Source: Magnetococcales bacterium (GTDB lineage Bacteria; Pseudomonadota; Magnetococcia; Magnetococcales; JADGCL01). From it: a stretch of DNA of 47,813 bases. A program made the translations under genes and the position numbers. Shown piece by piece: positions 8,288-17,540 of the stretch. The DNA is taken from contig JADGCL010000017.1 of assembly GCA_015229005.1 (NCBI GenBank), positions 1-47,813 on the forward strand, written 5' to 3'. Below the pieces are notes generated by a model. That model made no database searches. It saw only the letters and a program-made list of their open reading frames with translations, and was not told the origin of the DNA. The number at the start of each line of letters is the position of its first letter. Within the stretch, counting starts at the first letter, position 1.

Positions 8288-9460
8288 ATGTCCAAGGCAC
8301 TGATCAACCCGCAAATGCTGCGCTGGGCACGAGAACGAGCCGCCCTGTCGGCAGACGAACTCGCCAAGAAGATCCCCACCCGGGTCGACCGATTGGCAAC
8401 GTGGGAGAACGGCACCGACAGGCCCACCTTCAAGCAGGCCGAAACGGTCGCCCAAAAGACCCACATCCCGTTCGGGTACTTGTTTCTGCCGCAACCTCCC
8501 CAGGAGGAGTTGCCCATCCCCGATCTGCGCACCCAGGGAGGATGGCCCCAGGAGCAGCCCAGTCCTGATTTTTTCGATCTGATCCAGAACGTCGTCTTTC
8601 AACAAGACTGGTATCGGGAATACCTGACAGAACAAGGGAGGGACCCCCTTCCCTTTGTCGGCAAATTCCGTATGAAAGACGGTTTTCAAACCATCGCTCA
8701 GGACATTCGCACCACCCTGGGGATGGATGATCACCCAATGGCACCAGACCGGAAAAAGTACCTGGAACTTCTGTGCGACCGTTGCGAAGAGGCCGGTCTG
8801 TGGATCATGCGTGCAGGCTTCGTCGGCAGTAACACCCACCGCACTCTCAACGTCGACGAATTCCGGGGGTTTGCCATCACCGACCCCCTCGTCCCCCTGA
8901 TTTTCATCAATGGAAGGGACGCCAAGGCTGCGCAGATTTTCACCCTGGCTCACGAACTCGCCCACATTTGGCTGGGAGAGAGCGGGATCTCCAACATTCG
9001 CCTCAACGAGGCACCTTCTCCTCGCAAAACCGGAATCGAGCCGTTTTGCAACAAAGTCGCCGCCGAGTTCCTCACCCCTCGCAATCAATTCCTGAGTAAC
9101 TGGCTGGATGAAAGAAGCCTGGAGGAGAATCTCGACACGCTCTCCCGGATATTCCGAGTCAGCGATATCGTCATCGCCCGTCGCGCCGCGGATCTCGGGA
9201 GGATCACCCAGGAACAGTACCAGATTTTCTTTCAACAGGAACAAAAACGATGGAGGGAGGAAAACAGGAAAATTAAAGCCAACAAGGGCGGAGATCATTA
9301 CAAAACCAAGCCGATCATGAATGGCTGCCGCTTTACAAGAGCAGTCCTGGCCGACACAATGAGCGGCAGATTATTGCTGCGGGAAGCAGGAAGACTCCTC
9401 CACATGAGCCCAGCCACAGTGCAAAAGCTCTTTCTCAAAAATAAGCAGGAGAAATTTTGA
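8288..9460 (+). CDS. XRE-family HTH / ImmA-IrrE metallopeptidase (antitoxin-like)
   Basis: A 390-residue protein with an N-terminal helix-turn-helix (about residues 8-62, ALINPQMLRWARERAALS onward) and a C-terminal peptidase M78 domain with the zinc motif HELAH (222-226). Members of this HTH-ImmA group are encoded directly before PIN-domain DUF4411 genes and are thought to act as antitoxin and repressor; proteolytic control of another factor is also possible. The start at 8288 gives the usual MSKALINP opening; a TTG at 8213 would add an atypical N-terminal extension. There is no clear Shine-Dalgarno sequence. Its stop overlaps the next start (TGATG), so the two proteins are probably made together. 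Confidence 0.85.
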   Translation: MSKALINPQMLRWARERAALSADELAKKIPTRVDRLATWENGTDRPTFKQAETVAQKTHIPFGYLFLPQPPQEELPIPDLRTQGGWPQEQPSPDFFDLIQNVVFQQDWYREYLTEQGRDPLPFVGKFRMKDGFQTIAQDIRTTLGMDDHPMAPDRKKYLELLCDRCEEAGLWIMRAGFVGSNTHRTLNVDEFRGFAITDPLVPLIFINGRDAKAAQIFTLAHELAHIWLGESGISNIRLNEAPSPRKTGIEPFCNKVAAEFLTPRNQFLSNWLDERSLEENLDTLSRIFRVSDIVIARRAADLGRITQEQYQIFFQQEQKRWREENRKIKANKGGDHYKTKPIMNGCRFTRAVLADTMSGRLLLREAGRLLHMSPATVQKLFLKNKQEKF

Positions 9461-9987
9461 TGTACTTCTTGGACTCAAACGTCTTTATCGAGGCATCAAA
9501 TCGTTATTATTCATTTGACATATGCCCCGGCTTCTGGGATTGGCTCGACCGTGAAATCCCGAACGGCAAGGTCGCAAGCATTGTCAATGTCTACGAAGAA
9601 CTCAAAGAATGCAAAGATGAGCTGGCCAATTGGGTAAAAATCCGCCGGAATCAAGGAATGTTCCTCGACGTCGACGACACAGCCACCCAGGAAGCATTTC
9701 AAAAGATAGCTGCAACAGTGGGCCAAAGCGCATACAAGCCTTCCGCAAAGAGTCAATTCCTCGCGGGTGCCGATCCGTGGTTGATCGCCAAGGCACTTGC
9801 CCAAAAAGGAACTGTCGTCACCCACGAGCAACCCGCCCCTGACTCCATAAAACGTGTTCCAATACCGAACATTTGTCAGGAGTACGGGATTGACTTCATC
9901 AACACATTCGACCTGCTCCGCAAATCTTCTGTAACCTTTGAACTCCCAACAATCAATAAACCACCACCCCGACCACGGCGCCGGTGA
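9460..9987 (+). CDS. DUF4411 PIN-domain protein, probable toxin partner
   Basis: A 175-residue PIN-like protein. The opening MYFLDSNVFIEA gives the first acidic residue (Asp5). YEELKE (about residues 46-51) and ADPWLIAKAL (about 107-116) supply the other acidic metal-ligand positions expected of a PIN ribonuclease. DUF4411 proteins are usually found directly after HTH-ImmA proteins, as here, with the start overlapping the upstream stop. A toxin acting on RNA is the likely role, from family and context rather than experiment. The last 11 codons, a Pro/Arg-rich tail, overlap the 3' end of the convergent nucleoside transporter gene by 35 bp; that tail may be a read-on extension from an older stop site. 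Confidence 0.8.
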   Translation: MYFLDSNVFIEASNRYYSFDICPGFWDWLDREIPNGKVASIVNVYEELKECKDELANWVKIRRNQGMFLDVDDTATQEAFQKIAATVGQSAYKPSAKSQFLAGADPWLIAKALAQKGTVVTHEQPAPDSIKRVPIPNICQEYGIDFINTFDLLRKSSVTFELPTINKPPPRPRRR

Positions 9988-11200
9988 GACAGGTAGCGAG
10001 CGTCCCGGCAAGAATCGATTTCATCCCCAGGGCGACGATCTCGTCCCGACGCTCGGGGACCATCCCCCCCATGCCGCCGATCATGATCCCCAGACTGCCA
10101 AAATTGGCAAAACCGCACATCGCGTAGGTCATGATCAGCCGGCTCCTGAGTTCCAAGCTCCCCGGAGGCAGCTTCGCCAGATCCAGATAGGCGACGAACT
10201 CGTTGAGCATGGTCTTGGTCCCCATGAGCGCCCCGGCGGTCGCCGCCTCCCGCCAGGGGACCCCCATGAGCCAGGTGACCGGCGCCATGATCCAACCCAG
10301 CAACCGCTGGAGCGACAGCGGCTCCCCACCCACCGTCGGCAACCACCCAAGCATCCCGTTCACCAGGGCCACCAACGCCACCAGGACCACCAGCATGGCG
10401 ACAATCTGGATCAACAACTGAACCCCCTGCTCCGTCCCTTTCACCACCGCGTCCATGCTCCCCGAATAGATCTCCGGGGAGGTCAGCCGGCCCGCAGTCG
10501 GAGGGGTCTCCTCCGGCACCATCAACAGGGCGATCGTCAGCGCCGCCGGGGCACTGAGAAGAGAAGCCACGAGAATATGCCCCAGAGCATCCGGGATCAC
10601 CGGCCCGAGAATGGCCGCGTAAAGAACCATCATGGTGCCGGCAATGGTCGCCATGCCGCACGTCATCACCGCAAAGATCTCCCCCCGACTCATCCGCGCC
10701 AGGTAGGGACGGATCATCAGTGGCGCCTCTACCATCCCCACGAAGACATTCACCGCCGCCGCCAGCCCCAGGGCCCCCCCGACTCCCATGGTCCGCCCCA
10801 GAATCCACGAGAATCCATTCACCACCAGCGGCAGGATCCGCCAGTAGAAGAGAAGCGCCGACAACGCGCTCACCACCAACACCAGCGGCAACGCCTGAAA
10901 GGCGAGGATGAACTGCCCCCCCGGATTGGTCACCGAAAAGGGGGAATCCCCTCCCCCCAGGTAACCAAACACAAACCCCGTCCCCGCCCGGGTCGCCTCG
11001 CCCAGAGCCAGAACCGCGTCATTGAGCCGGAAAAAAAACTCCTGAAAGAGCGGAAAGCGCAACAGGACCCAGCCCAGCCCCCACTGCAACACCACCCCCA
11101 CCACCACCGGTCGCCAACGAACGGCCCCCCCCCTCTCCCTGAAGAGCCAGGCGAGAAAAAGAAGCGCAAAAAATCCGAAAATCCCCTGCAATGCCCCCAT
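9953..11200 (-). CDS. Concentrative nucleoside transporter (CNT/NupC family)
   Basis: A 415-residue inner-membrane symporter that imports nucleosides with H+ or Na+. Family features: an N-terminal domain of three helices, GMATIAGTMMVLYA (about 185-198), the substrate/ion-binding MLNEFVAY (about 333-340) and the final CGFANFGSLGI (about 365-375). Family length is about 400 residues, so it looks complete. GGGGGGTGAT sits just before ATG 11200. It starts 12 bp after the hybrid kinase gene, so the two are probably co-transcribed; a link between kinase signalling and nucleoside uptake is only a suggestion. Its 3' end overlaps the convergent PIN gene. Confidence 0.93.
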   Translation of the reverse strand: MGALQGIFGFFALLFLAWLFRERGGAVRWRPVVVGVVLQWGLGWVLLRFPLFQEFFFRLNDAVLALGEATRAGTGFVFGYLGGGDSPFSVTNPGGQFILAFQALPLVLVVSALSALLFYWRILPLVVNGFSWILGRTMGVGGALGLAAAVNVFVGMVEAPLMIRPYLARMSRGEIFAVMTCGMATIAGTMMVLYAAILGPVIPDALGHILVASLLSAPAALTIALLMVPEETPPTAGRLTSPEIYSGSMDAVVKGTEQGVQLLIQIVAMLVVLVALVALVNGMLGWLPTVGGEPLSLQRLLGWIMAPVTWLMGVPWREAATAGALMGTKTMLNEFVAYLDLAKLPPGSLELRSRLIMTYAMCGFANFGSLGIMIGGMGGMVPERRDEIVALGMKSILAGTLATCLTGAVVGVVVY

Positions 11201-11212
11201 ATCACCCCCCGA

Positions 11213-14050
11213 TCACACCGAAAAACGGGCTACCACCTCCAATAGATGCGCCTTGCGAACCGGCTTGGTGAGGTGATGATCGCAACCGGCCTCCCGCGTA
11301 CCATCCAGGTCCCCCTTCATGGCGTTCGCCGTCAAGGCGATGATCGGGGTACGGCAGAGTCCCTCCTCGATCTCCCAGGCCCGGATATGCCGGGTGGCGG
11401 TGAGTCCATCCATCTCGGGCATCTGAATATCCATGAAGACCATATCGAACGATCCCTTGCGGAAAAGCTCCAGCCCCACCAGACCATTCTCGGCCACCGT
11501 CACCTGACAGCCACTCCCCTTGAGAAACGCACGGAAGAGGAGCACGTTCTCCTCGGTATCCTCCACCAGGAGAATCGACGCCGCCCCCTCCCGCAACGCT
11601 CGCCTCCCCGACCTCACCCCGACTCCTTCGACCGCCTCCACGGGGGGACCCACCCCCTCCCCGACCGCCGGGAGCGGCAGCTCCACCGTAAACAGACTCC
11701 CCTTCCCGGGATGACTCAACAATCGGAGCTCTCCCCCCATCCGCTCGACCAGTCGCCGACAGATGGAAAGCCCCAGCCCCGTCCCCCCAAAGCGACGGGT
11801 GGCCGAGTCGTCCACCTGGGTGAACGGCGCAAAGATGGCCTCCTGCTTGTCGACCGGGATACCGATGCCGGTGTCGGCCACCGAAAAGCGGAGGCGAGTC
11901 CCATCCCCCGGAAAAACCCTGAGTTCGACCTTGCCCACATCGGTGAACTTGACCGCGTTGCCCAACAGGTTGATCAATACCTGCCGCAGGCGCTGCTGGT
12001 CCCCCACCACCCGCGTCGGCACCCCATCGGCCAACACAACCGACAACCGCAACCCCTTCTCCTCGGCCCTGAGCCGCAAAACCTCCGCAGCCTGGCGCAC
12101 CAATTCGGCCAATTCGAAGGGCAACTCCTCCAGAAACAGTTGATCGGCCTCGATCTTGGAAAGATCCAGGATATTGTTGATCAGGGCCATCAGCGCAGCC
12201 CCGGCATTGATGGAAACGTCCAGATACTCCCTCTGCCCAGGAGAAAGCTCGGTCTCCGCCAACAGATCGCCCATACCGATGATCGTCGCCATCGGCGTGC
12301 GAATTTCATGACTCATGTGCGCAAGAAAGGTCGACTTGGCCCGGTTCGCCAGTTCCGCCATCTCCTTGGCCTGGCGCAACTGTGCCTCCATCCGCTTCTG
12401 CTCGGTCAAATCCGTCACCAGCGCAAAGGCCACTCCCGGGTCTCCCTCCCCCCGCCTTTGCAAGGTCCAATGAATCTGCACCGGACACTCGCCGCGCCGA
12501 CCCACGAAGACCGCACCGGAACTGTGACTCCCCGAATCGCCCAGGGAGTCCAGCAGACGATCCAGTCCCTGCCGATGATCGTCGCGAAAAAACTCCCCCG
12601 GCTCCCGCCCCAGAAGAGCCTCCGCCTCCTCCCCAAGCATCCGACAAATGGCCGCATTGACCTCAAGAATGCGTCTGTCCGCCAGGGAGATGAGCCAAAA
12701 CCCGCTCGTTGTCAACTCGATGATCGACCGGTATTTGCGCTCGCTGGTCACCAGCGCCTCGCGCATCCGGTTCAATTCACTGATGTCGATCCCGGTCCCG
12801 GAGAGAAAACGATCCTCCCCAACCCGGATCAAAGAACCGGAAAACAGGTACGGGATCTCCCGCCCGTCCCGGGTGAGAAAATGAGATTCGATTTTGGCCG
12901 AACCGGTCGAAAAAACCTCCTCGATCCGCTCCCAGGTCGAGGCCCGATCCCGGGGGGCGATCAGCTCCAGGGCGTGTTTCCCGGCCAGTTCTCCGGCGCT
13001 GAAACCACCAACATCGGCCAGGTTACGATTCCACCGAACAAGGCGGGCCTCCGTATCGAAGAGGTAGAAAAGCCCGGAAAGGCTGTCGACAATGGCATTG
13101 GAAAAGTGGTGTTCCCGCGCCAACTCGGCTTGGCCAGCCTCTTTGTCCCGGACCAACTCCAGCATCTGTCGGCTTTGCGCCGCCGCCAGAAAGATGGAGG
13201 CGAGAATCCGCCTCCGAAAGAGAAAAAGGCCCAGAGAGAGGAGGAAAAAATACGTCCCATGCTCGACCATCTGCCCCAGCGCCAAAGACTGGCTCCGCGC
13301 AAGCGGCGGAAACAGATCGGCGGCAAAGGTCAGATGCACCCGATTGCCGGCGTCCGGGAGATGGCAATCCGCACAGGCTCCCAGACGATCCAGGGCCGTG
13401 ACCACCGTCAGCCGGTCCTCCGCTTCCTCCCACCGAAAATCATCCAGTCCCTCCGCCCGGACCCGGTAGGCACCATCGTCCGGGAACGGCCAGTGACGCC
13501 CCCAGGTGGCCAGGCCCTCCAGGCGCCGGGCATGCTCCTCACCCGAGAGCCGCCGCTTCAGACCACCACTGTCGGCATGGTGGGCCCCCAGTCTCTCCTG
13601 ACGGGCCATGAAACCCAGGAACAGCCGGAGAAGATCAACATCCTCGGCACGGATCGCCAGAAACGAAGGCCCGACCAGCTTCGACTCGAAGTGTCTCAGA
13701 ACCAACTCGGAGGGAAAAAGCCCCCTCAAGTCGGGCTGCTCCGACTCCTGTGACCACAACTCCATCCGCAGCCCATTGGCCGCCAGACCGTATTGAATCT
13801 CCTCGAGGCGACCGTCCACTCCGGCAATGTCCAGGGTGTTCATGGATTCCCGAATCCGAACGGTGGCATCCACCGCCGATACCAGATACTGCCGGATGAT
13901 CGCCTCCCGGGAAGAGAGATACTTCCTCGCCTCGGTACCAACAACGAGGAGTCCAACCCCGAACAGCAGAACGAAGGCCACCACCGTCAACCGATCGATG
14001 GTCCTCTTCTGTTCCAGGATCGAGTCACCCTTCGCTTCCCGAGAATCCAT
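11213..14050 (-). CDS. Hybrid sensor histidine kinase with periplasmic CXXCH (haem-type) sensor
   Basis: A 945-residue membrane-bound hybrid kinase. Order: transmembrane helix (about 21-38); periplasmic region (about 40-264) containing CADCH at 226-230 within a sequence resembling periplasmic DUF3365/Tll0287-type haem sensors; second helix (about 265-290); two PAS domains (about 315-430 and 440-555); HisKA with FLAHMSHEIRTPM (His581); HATPase with the N, G1 (DTGIGIP) and G2 (GGTGLGL) boxes; and a C-terminal receiver with phospho-acceptor Asp874 in FMDIQMPEMDG. CXXCH is the covalent c-haem attachment motif, so redox, O2 or NO sensing is likely. ATG 14050 is chosen for the GGTGAGG before it; in-frame starts at 14113 and 14161 lack one. 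No separate response regulator is adjacent, so phosphotransfer beyond Asp874 is unknown. Confidence 0.88.
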   Translation of the reverse strand: MDSREAKGDSILEQKRTIDRLTVVAFVLLFGVGLLVVGTEARKYLSSREAIIRQYLVSAVDATVRIRESMNTLDIAGVDGRLEEIQYGLAANGLRMELWSQESEQPDLRGLFPSELVLRHFESKLVGPSFLAIRAEDVDLLRLFLGFMARQERLGAHHADSGGLKRRLSGEEHARRLEGLATWGRHWPFPDDGAYRVRAEGLDDFRWEEAEDRLTVVTALDRLGACADCHLPDAGNRVHLTFAADLFPPLARSQSLALGQMVEHGTYFFLLSLGLFLFRRRILASIFLAAAQSRQMLELVRDKEAGQAELAREHHFSNAIVDSLSGLFYLFDTEARLVRWNRNLADVGGFSAGELAGKHALELIAPRDRASTWERIEEVFSTGSAKIESHFLTRDGREIPYLFSGSLIRVGEDRFLSGTGIDISELNRMREALVTSERKYRSIIELTTSGFWLISLADRRILEVNAAICRMLGEEAEALLGREPGEFFRDDHRQGLDRLLDSLGDSGSHSSGAVFVGRRGECPVQIHWTLQRRGEGDPGVAFALVTDLTEQKRMEAQLRQAKEMAELANRAKSTFLAHMSHEIRTPMATIIGMGDLLAETELSPGQREYLDVSINAGAALMALINNILDLSKIEADQLFLEELPFELAELVRQAAEVLRLRAEEKGLRLSVVLADGVPTRVVGDQQRLRQVLINLLGNAVKFTDVGKVELRVFPGDGTRLRFSVADTGIGIPVDKQEAIFAPFTQVDDSATRRFGGTGLGLSICRRLVERMGGELRLLSHPGKGSLFTVELPLPAVGEGVGPPVEAVEGVGVRSGRRALREGAASILLVEDTEENVLLFRAFLKGSGCQVTVAENGLVGLELFRKGSFDMVFMDIQMPEMDGLTATRHIRAWEIEEGLCRTPIIALTANAMKGDLDGTREAGCDHHLTKPVRKAHLLEVVARFSV

Positions 14051-14422
14051 ACCCCTCACCCCGGTCCAGGCCAGCGAACGCCCCCTCCCACAAGAGGAAG
14101 TCAACCCGTTCATCCGAACACAATAAGGTCTTTTCATGGGGTGAGGAAACAGATGGCGCACAGCCCCCTTCCGGAAACGGAGGCGGTCTCCCCCCCGGGC
14201 CGGGGCAAAGCACCGCTGCCGAGCCCGCCACGGAGGCCGTCCGGAAGATCATTCATCCTGGCATGACCGCCACCCTGCATGGTATTTTTTGGGGTTTTAC
14301 GGAGGATCAGCCGGCCACGCAGCGGCCCGGTCGGGCCAGGTTCCGCTCGGGCGGCAGCCGGCCCGGGACTCGCCCCGCTCCCGCCGCCACCCAACCTGGA
14401 CAAGAGAGGACACATCGCCGAC
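14051..14422. other. Divergent intergenic region, no gene seen
   Basis: This 372-bp stretch lies between the divergent hybrid kinase and FKBP genes and should hold both promoters. A short hairpin GGCCCG-GT-CGGGCC lies at 14324-14337. I see no convincing -35/-10 pair and no supported coding frame; the kinase frame extends to 14161 but without a ribosome binding site. Confidence 0.4.
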
Positions 14423-15109
14423 ATGAGATATCCGATCACACTGGGAATGGCCTGCCTGTTCCTGACCTCGGCCCTGGCTCAGGCCGGAGAAGGGCTCAAT
14501 ACCAACAAGGACAGGATCAGCTATGCCGTGGGCATGCGCCTGGCCCTGGAAATCCAGAACAAACATTCCGACAGGCTCGACAACGCCATGATCGTTCGCG
14601 GCATTAACGACATCATGGAGGGGAAGAAACCCCTCCTCACCGAGGCCGAGGCCGATGAAGCGGAACGCTCCTTTCTCCGCTCAGCCCAGGAAGATGCCGT
14701 GAAGAAACTCAAGGAGATCGGAGAAAAGAACCGCAAGGAGGGAGAGACCTACCTGGCCAAGAACAAGACCAAACCAGGGGTTCAGATCACCGCCAGCGGT
14801 CTGCAGTACGAAGTCATCAGGGCCGGAAACGGCAGCAAGCCCAAAGCCTCCGATACCGTCAAAGTCCACTATCGCGGCACCTTCATCGACGGCACCGAAT
14901 TCGACAGCTCCCACAAGCGCAAGGAGCCCGCCGTCTTCCCCCTCAAAGGGGTCATCCCCGGCTGGAGCGAAGGGGTTCAGCTCATGACGGTGGGCAGCCA
15001 ATACCGCTTCGTCGTCCCCGCCGCCCTCGCCTACAAAACCAACGGCCCCGGGCCGATCGGTCCGGAAAGAACGCTGATCTTCGAGGTCGAACTGCTCGAA
15101 ATCCTCTGA
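14423..15109 (+). CDS. FKBP-type peptidyl-prolyl isomerase, exported (FkpA/Mip-like)
   Basis: A 228-residue protein with a cleavable signal peptide (residues 1-21, ending SALAQA), an N-terminal dimerisation domain (FKBP_N, about 25-120, helical and Lys/Glu-rich) and a C-terminal FKBP domain (about 135-228). The active-site pattern is visible: VKVHYRGTFIDGTEFDSS, then FPLKGVIPGWSEGVQLM, then a final FEVELLEIL strand. It should catalyse cis-trans isomerisation of prolyl bonds and help fold periplasmic or outer-membrane proteins. ATG 14423 gives a normal signal peptide and has GAGAGGA about 12 bp upstream. It is monocistronic and followed by a strong hairpin shared with the convergent malonyl-CoA decarboxylase gene. 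Confidence 0.93.
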   Translation: MRYPITLGMACLFLTSALAQAGEGLNTNKDRISYAVGMRLALEIQNKHSDRLDNAMIVRGINDIMEGKKPLLTEAEADEAERSFLRSAQEDAVKKLKEIGEKNRKEGETYLAKNKTKPGVQITASGLQYEVIRAGNGSKPKASDTVKVHYRGTFIDGTEFDSSHKRKEPAVFPLKGVIPGWSEGVQLMTVGSQYRFVVPAALAYKTNGPGPIGPERTLIFEVELLEIL

Positions 15110-15140
15110 TCCGCCTTCCCCCCGAGCCACCTGCCACACC

Positions 15141-15173
15141 CCCCGGAGCGGATCGAACCGGCCCGCTCCGGGG
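15141..15173. terminator. Hairpin between convergent genes, probable bidirectional terminator
   Basis: CCCCGGAGCGG (15141-15151) pairs perfectly with CCGCTCCGGGG (15163-15173) over 11 bp with an 11-nt loop. It sits between the stops of the FKBP gene (15109) and the malonyl-CoA decarboxylase gene (15202). There is no T-run on either side, so it may act as a transcript-end stabiliser rather than a classical intrinsic terminator. Confidence 0.6.
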
Positions 15174-15201
15174 CAAGACCAACCCCACCACGAAACAGGG
15201 A

Positions 15202-16584
15202 TCAACCACCGCCCCAAGCCGCCTGAACCTGCTTGAGCTTCTTGCTCAGGGAACGGGAAAGCGCCATCTTTCCGGCGGTCATGAACCCTTCGTGATTCTT
15301 CTCCACCCGCTCGATCTCGTAGCGGTAGTTGACCATCACCCCGAAGGAGGCCTTCCACCGCTCCTTGGAGGGGTCGGCCGCCGGATTGATCCGATCCAGA
15401 CAAGCGCCGTTGGCCAGATGAAAAAAGGCCACGGGATCGGAGACGCTCTTTCCCCGCTTGACCATCGCCAGGTAGGCCAATGCCACCATCTCAAGGGCCC
15501 CGCTCAAATGTTTCCAGGTCTGATCCGGGTCCTTCAGAAGCTGGCGAAAACCCTTGACCACATCCTTCTCGCCACTCGCCTGACAGATGCCCGCCGCCTC
15601 CTCCGCCAGGAGCGCCTTCAGCCGGGCCTCGGTGAAGGGGGCCTCGGCATCGGTCCGCATCAGGGTCTCGGCAAAACCGGGCATCGGCGAAAAGGTGGCA
15701 AAATGTTTGAGATTGGGTAGTTGCTGCCCCAACTCGGCGGTGACCTGCTTGATCAGGAAATTGCCGAAGGAGATCCCCCGGAGACCATCCTGGCAGTTGT
15801 TGATCGAATAGAATATAGCACTGTCGGCAGCCTCGGGAGCGAGAATGGGCCCCTTGGGATTGAGAAGGCCGGTCGCCTCCGCCGGAATCCCCTCCATCAG
15901 GGCGACCTCGACGAAGATCAGCGGCTCATCCGGCAAGGCCGGGTGGAAAAAGGCGTAGCAGCGCCGGTCCCGCTCCAACCGCCGCCTGAGATCCTGAAGA
16001 CTGCGGATAGGCTGGACAGATTCATAATTGGCCAGCTTTTCCAGAATCAAAGCCGAACTGTTCCAACTGATATGCTTCAACTCCAGAAATCCGCGGTTGA
16101 ACCAGGATGCAAACAGGTGCTTGAGGTCGGCATCCACCATCTTGAGGTCGGGCTTCTTCACCATCGCCTTGAGCAGGCGCGCCCGCAGTCGGACCAGCAT
16201 GTAGGTCCCCCCAGGGGCCAGATTGAGCCGCCGGAACAACTCCTGCCGCGGCGGCTCCACCTCCCTCCGCAACCGGAGAAGCGTGTCGGCCCCCGGATCC
16301 TGCCGATAGGCCTCCACCGCCTTCCCCAGGGCCACCGGATCCGGCCCGAAGGCCACATTCAGCATCTCCAAAAAATCGTCCCAGACCTTGCTCTCCATCC
16401 CCTCCAGGGTCCGCACCACCTCGCGGGCCAGCGCCGTCCCCCGCGCCTCCCCCGAACCTCGCAACAGATCACGGCACATCTGCCGAAGCTGGACGATCGA
16501 AGGCTCGGAGGCGTTGAGATTCAACAGCTCGCGCCCTCGATCCGCCACCGAGTTGATGACCTTGTCCCACCAGGTTTGACGCAT
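15202..16584 (-). CDS. Malonyl-CoA decarboxylase
   Basis: A 460-residue enzyme that converts malonyl-CoA to acetyl-CoA and CO2, in the cytoplasm. An N-terminal helical domain (about 1-165) is followed by the GNAT-like catalytic domain (about 166-455). HFATFSPMPGF (294-304) carries the conserved Ser299, and FHLANGACLDRIN (388-400) the conserved His389 of the MCD family. ATG 16584 has AAGGAG at good spacing; an in-frame extension to 16833 has neither homology nor a ribosome site. It stands alone, without the malonate transporter or malonyl-CoA synthetase genes (matB/matC) seen in rhizobial operons, so it may regulate malonyl-CoA levels or detoxify malonate. Confidence 0.92.
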   Translation of the reverse strand: MRQTWWDKVINSVADRGRELLNLNASEPSIVQLRQMCRDLLRGSGEARGTALAREVVRTLEGMESKVWDDFLEMLNVAFGPDPVALGKAVEAYRQDPGADTLLRLRREVEPPRQELFRRLNLAPGGTYMLVRLRARLLKAMVKKPDLKMVDADLKHLFASWFNRGFLELKHISWNSSALILEKLANYESVQPIRSLQDLRRRLERDRRCYAFFHPALPDEPLIFVEVALMEGIPAEATGLLNPKGPILAPEAADSAIFYSINNCQDGLRGISFGNFLIKQVTAELGQQLPNLKHFATFSPMPGFAETLMRTDAEAPFTEARLKALLAEEAAGICQASGEKDVVKGFRQLLKDPDQTWKHLSGALEMVALAYLAMVKRGKSVSDPVAFFHLANGACLDRINPAADPSKERWKASFGVMVNYRYEIERVEKNHEGFMTAGKMALSRSLSKKLKQVQAAWGGG

Positions 16585-16876
16585 AGCGGCGGACTCCTTC
16601 CGTACCCCAGTTGCTCCAATCCCGAGAACCCGAGCCCCTGGCGAATGGCCACGAGCGGGGGAAATCCAAAGCAAATTCAATGCCATCACACCGACCCACC
16701 TCCACGCCGCCTGGGACCACCAAGCGACCCCAGTATACCCCCAATCTCCTCCCCAAGAGCGGAACATCCCGCCAGCCCGGCTGCAAACGTGCGCCGTCCG
16801 TGGTCGGGGAAGGGGGGCGATGCTACAATGCAACGCTTCAAGTTAACCGGGAATGGCCTGACAGGGACATGGGGCT
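16585..16876. promoter_or_regulatory. Divergent promoter region of malonyl-CoA decarboxylase and parA
   Basis: This region is 292 bp with no supported gene. For the plus-strand parA operon an extended -10, TGCTACAAT (16821-16829), lies about 48 bp before the GTG start; the -35 position (around 16801-16806) is poor. No clear promoter is seen for the decarboxylase gene. Confidence 0.35.
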
Positions 16877-17530
16877 GTGATCATCTCCGTTCTGAATCAA
16901 AAAGGGGGGTGCGGCAAGACAACCATCGCCGTCAACCTCGCCGCCCTCTGGCACGACCAGGGTCGGCAGACCCTCCTCATGGACGCCGACCCGCAACGCT
17001 CGGCCAGCCGCTGGGCAGAGCAGGGCAATCAGGGCGGCTTCCCCTTCCCGGTCCACTCCCTGGATATGACCCTGGGGGCACGCAAGGTCAAGGCAGAGAT
17101 CCAGGCCGTGGTCGGCGGCAGGGAGATGGTGGTCATCGACTGCCCCCCGGAGTTGCGCGAACCGGCGATGCTCGCCTCGCTCCTGTCGGATCTCGTGGTC
17201 GTCCCGGTCACCCCTTCGCCCCTGGATATCTGGGCCGCAGAGGCGGCGACCGGTCTCGCCCAGGACGCACGGGAACTCAATACCCAGGGCAGACCAAGGG
17301 TCCTCCTGGTCCCCTCGAAAACCCATCCCCAGACCCTCTTGACCCGCGATCTGGGCAAGGCCCTCACCGCCCTGGGCGAGGAGGTCTCACCCGTCGGGAT
17401 TTCCCAACGAGTGGCCCTCGCCGAGTGCGTCATTCAGGGCCAGACGATCAACCAGTACGCCCCCAACAGCCCCGCCTGCGAGGAGTTGACCCGGCTGAGT
17501 CACCACATCTTGACCCTGCTCGGCGGATGA
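16877..17530 (+). CDS. Orphan ParA/MinD-type ATPase
   Basis: A 217-residue ParA-family P-loop ATPase. Deviant Walker A KGGCGKTT (residues 9-16, with the signature first Lys), Walker A' [14 protein letters not shown] (about 33-46) and Walker B VVIDCPPE are intact. There is no N-terminal HTH, so it is of the short type (ParF, McdA or cargo-positioning relatives) rather than a plasmid-style ParA with autorepression. No parB follows; instead the next gene, 10 bp on, encodes a small coiled-coil protein. This suggests positioning of some cell structure along the nucleoid, with the small protein as adaptor; the cargo cannot be named. It starts at GTG 16877, with only a weak AGGG before it. Confidence 0.85.
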   Translation: MIISVLNQKGGCGKTTIAVNLAALWHDQGRQTLLMDADPQRSASRWAEQGNQGGFPFPVHSLDMTLGARKVKAEIQAVVGGREMVVIDCPPELREPAMLASLLSDLVVVPVTPSPLDIWAAEAATGLAQDARELNTQGRPRVLLVPSKTHPQTLLTRDLGKALTALGEEVSPVGISQRVALAECVIQGQTINQYAPNSPACEELTRLSHHILTLLGG

Positions 17531-17540
17531 GGAGAAGAAG

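Noticed and set aside
11246-13753. An 835-residue plus-strand frame opposite the hybrid kinase
   Set aside because: It is antisense to a protein with complete kinase and receiver motifs and has Pro/Arg/Gln-rich, featureless content.
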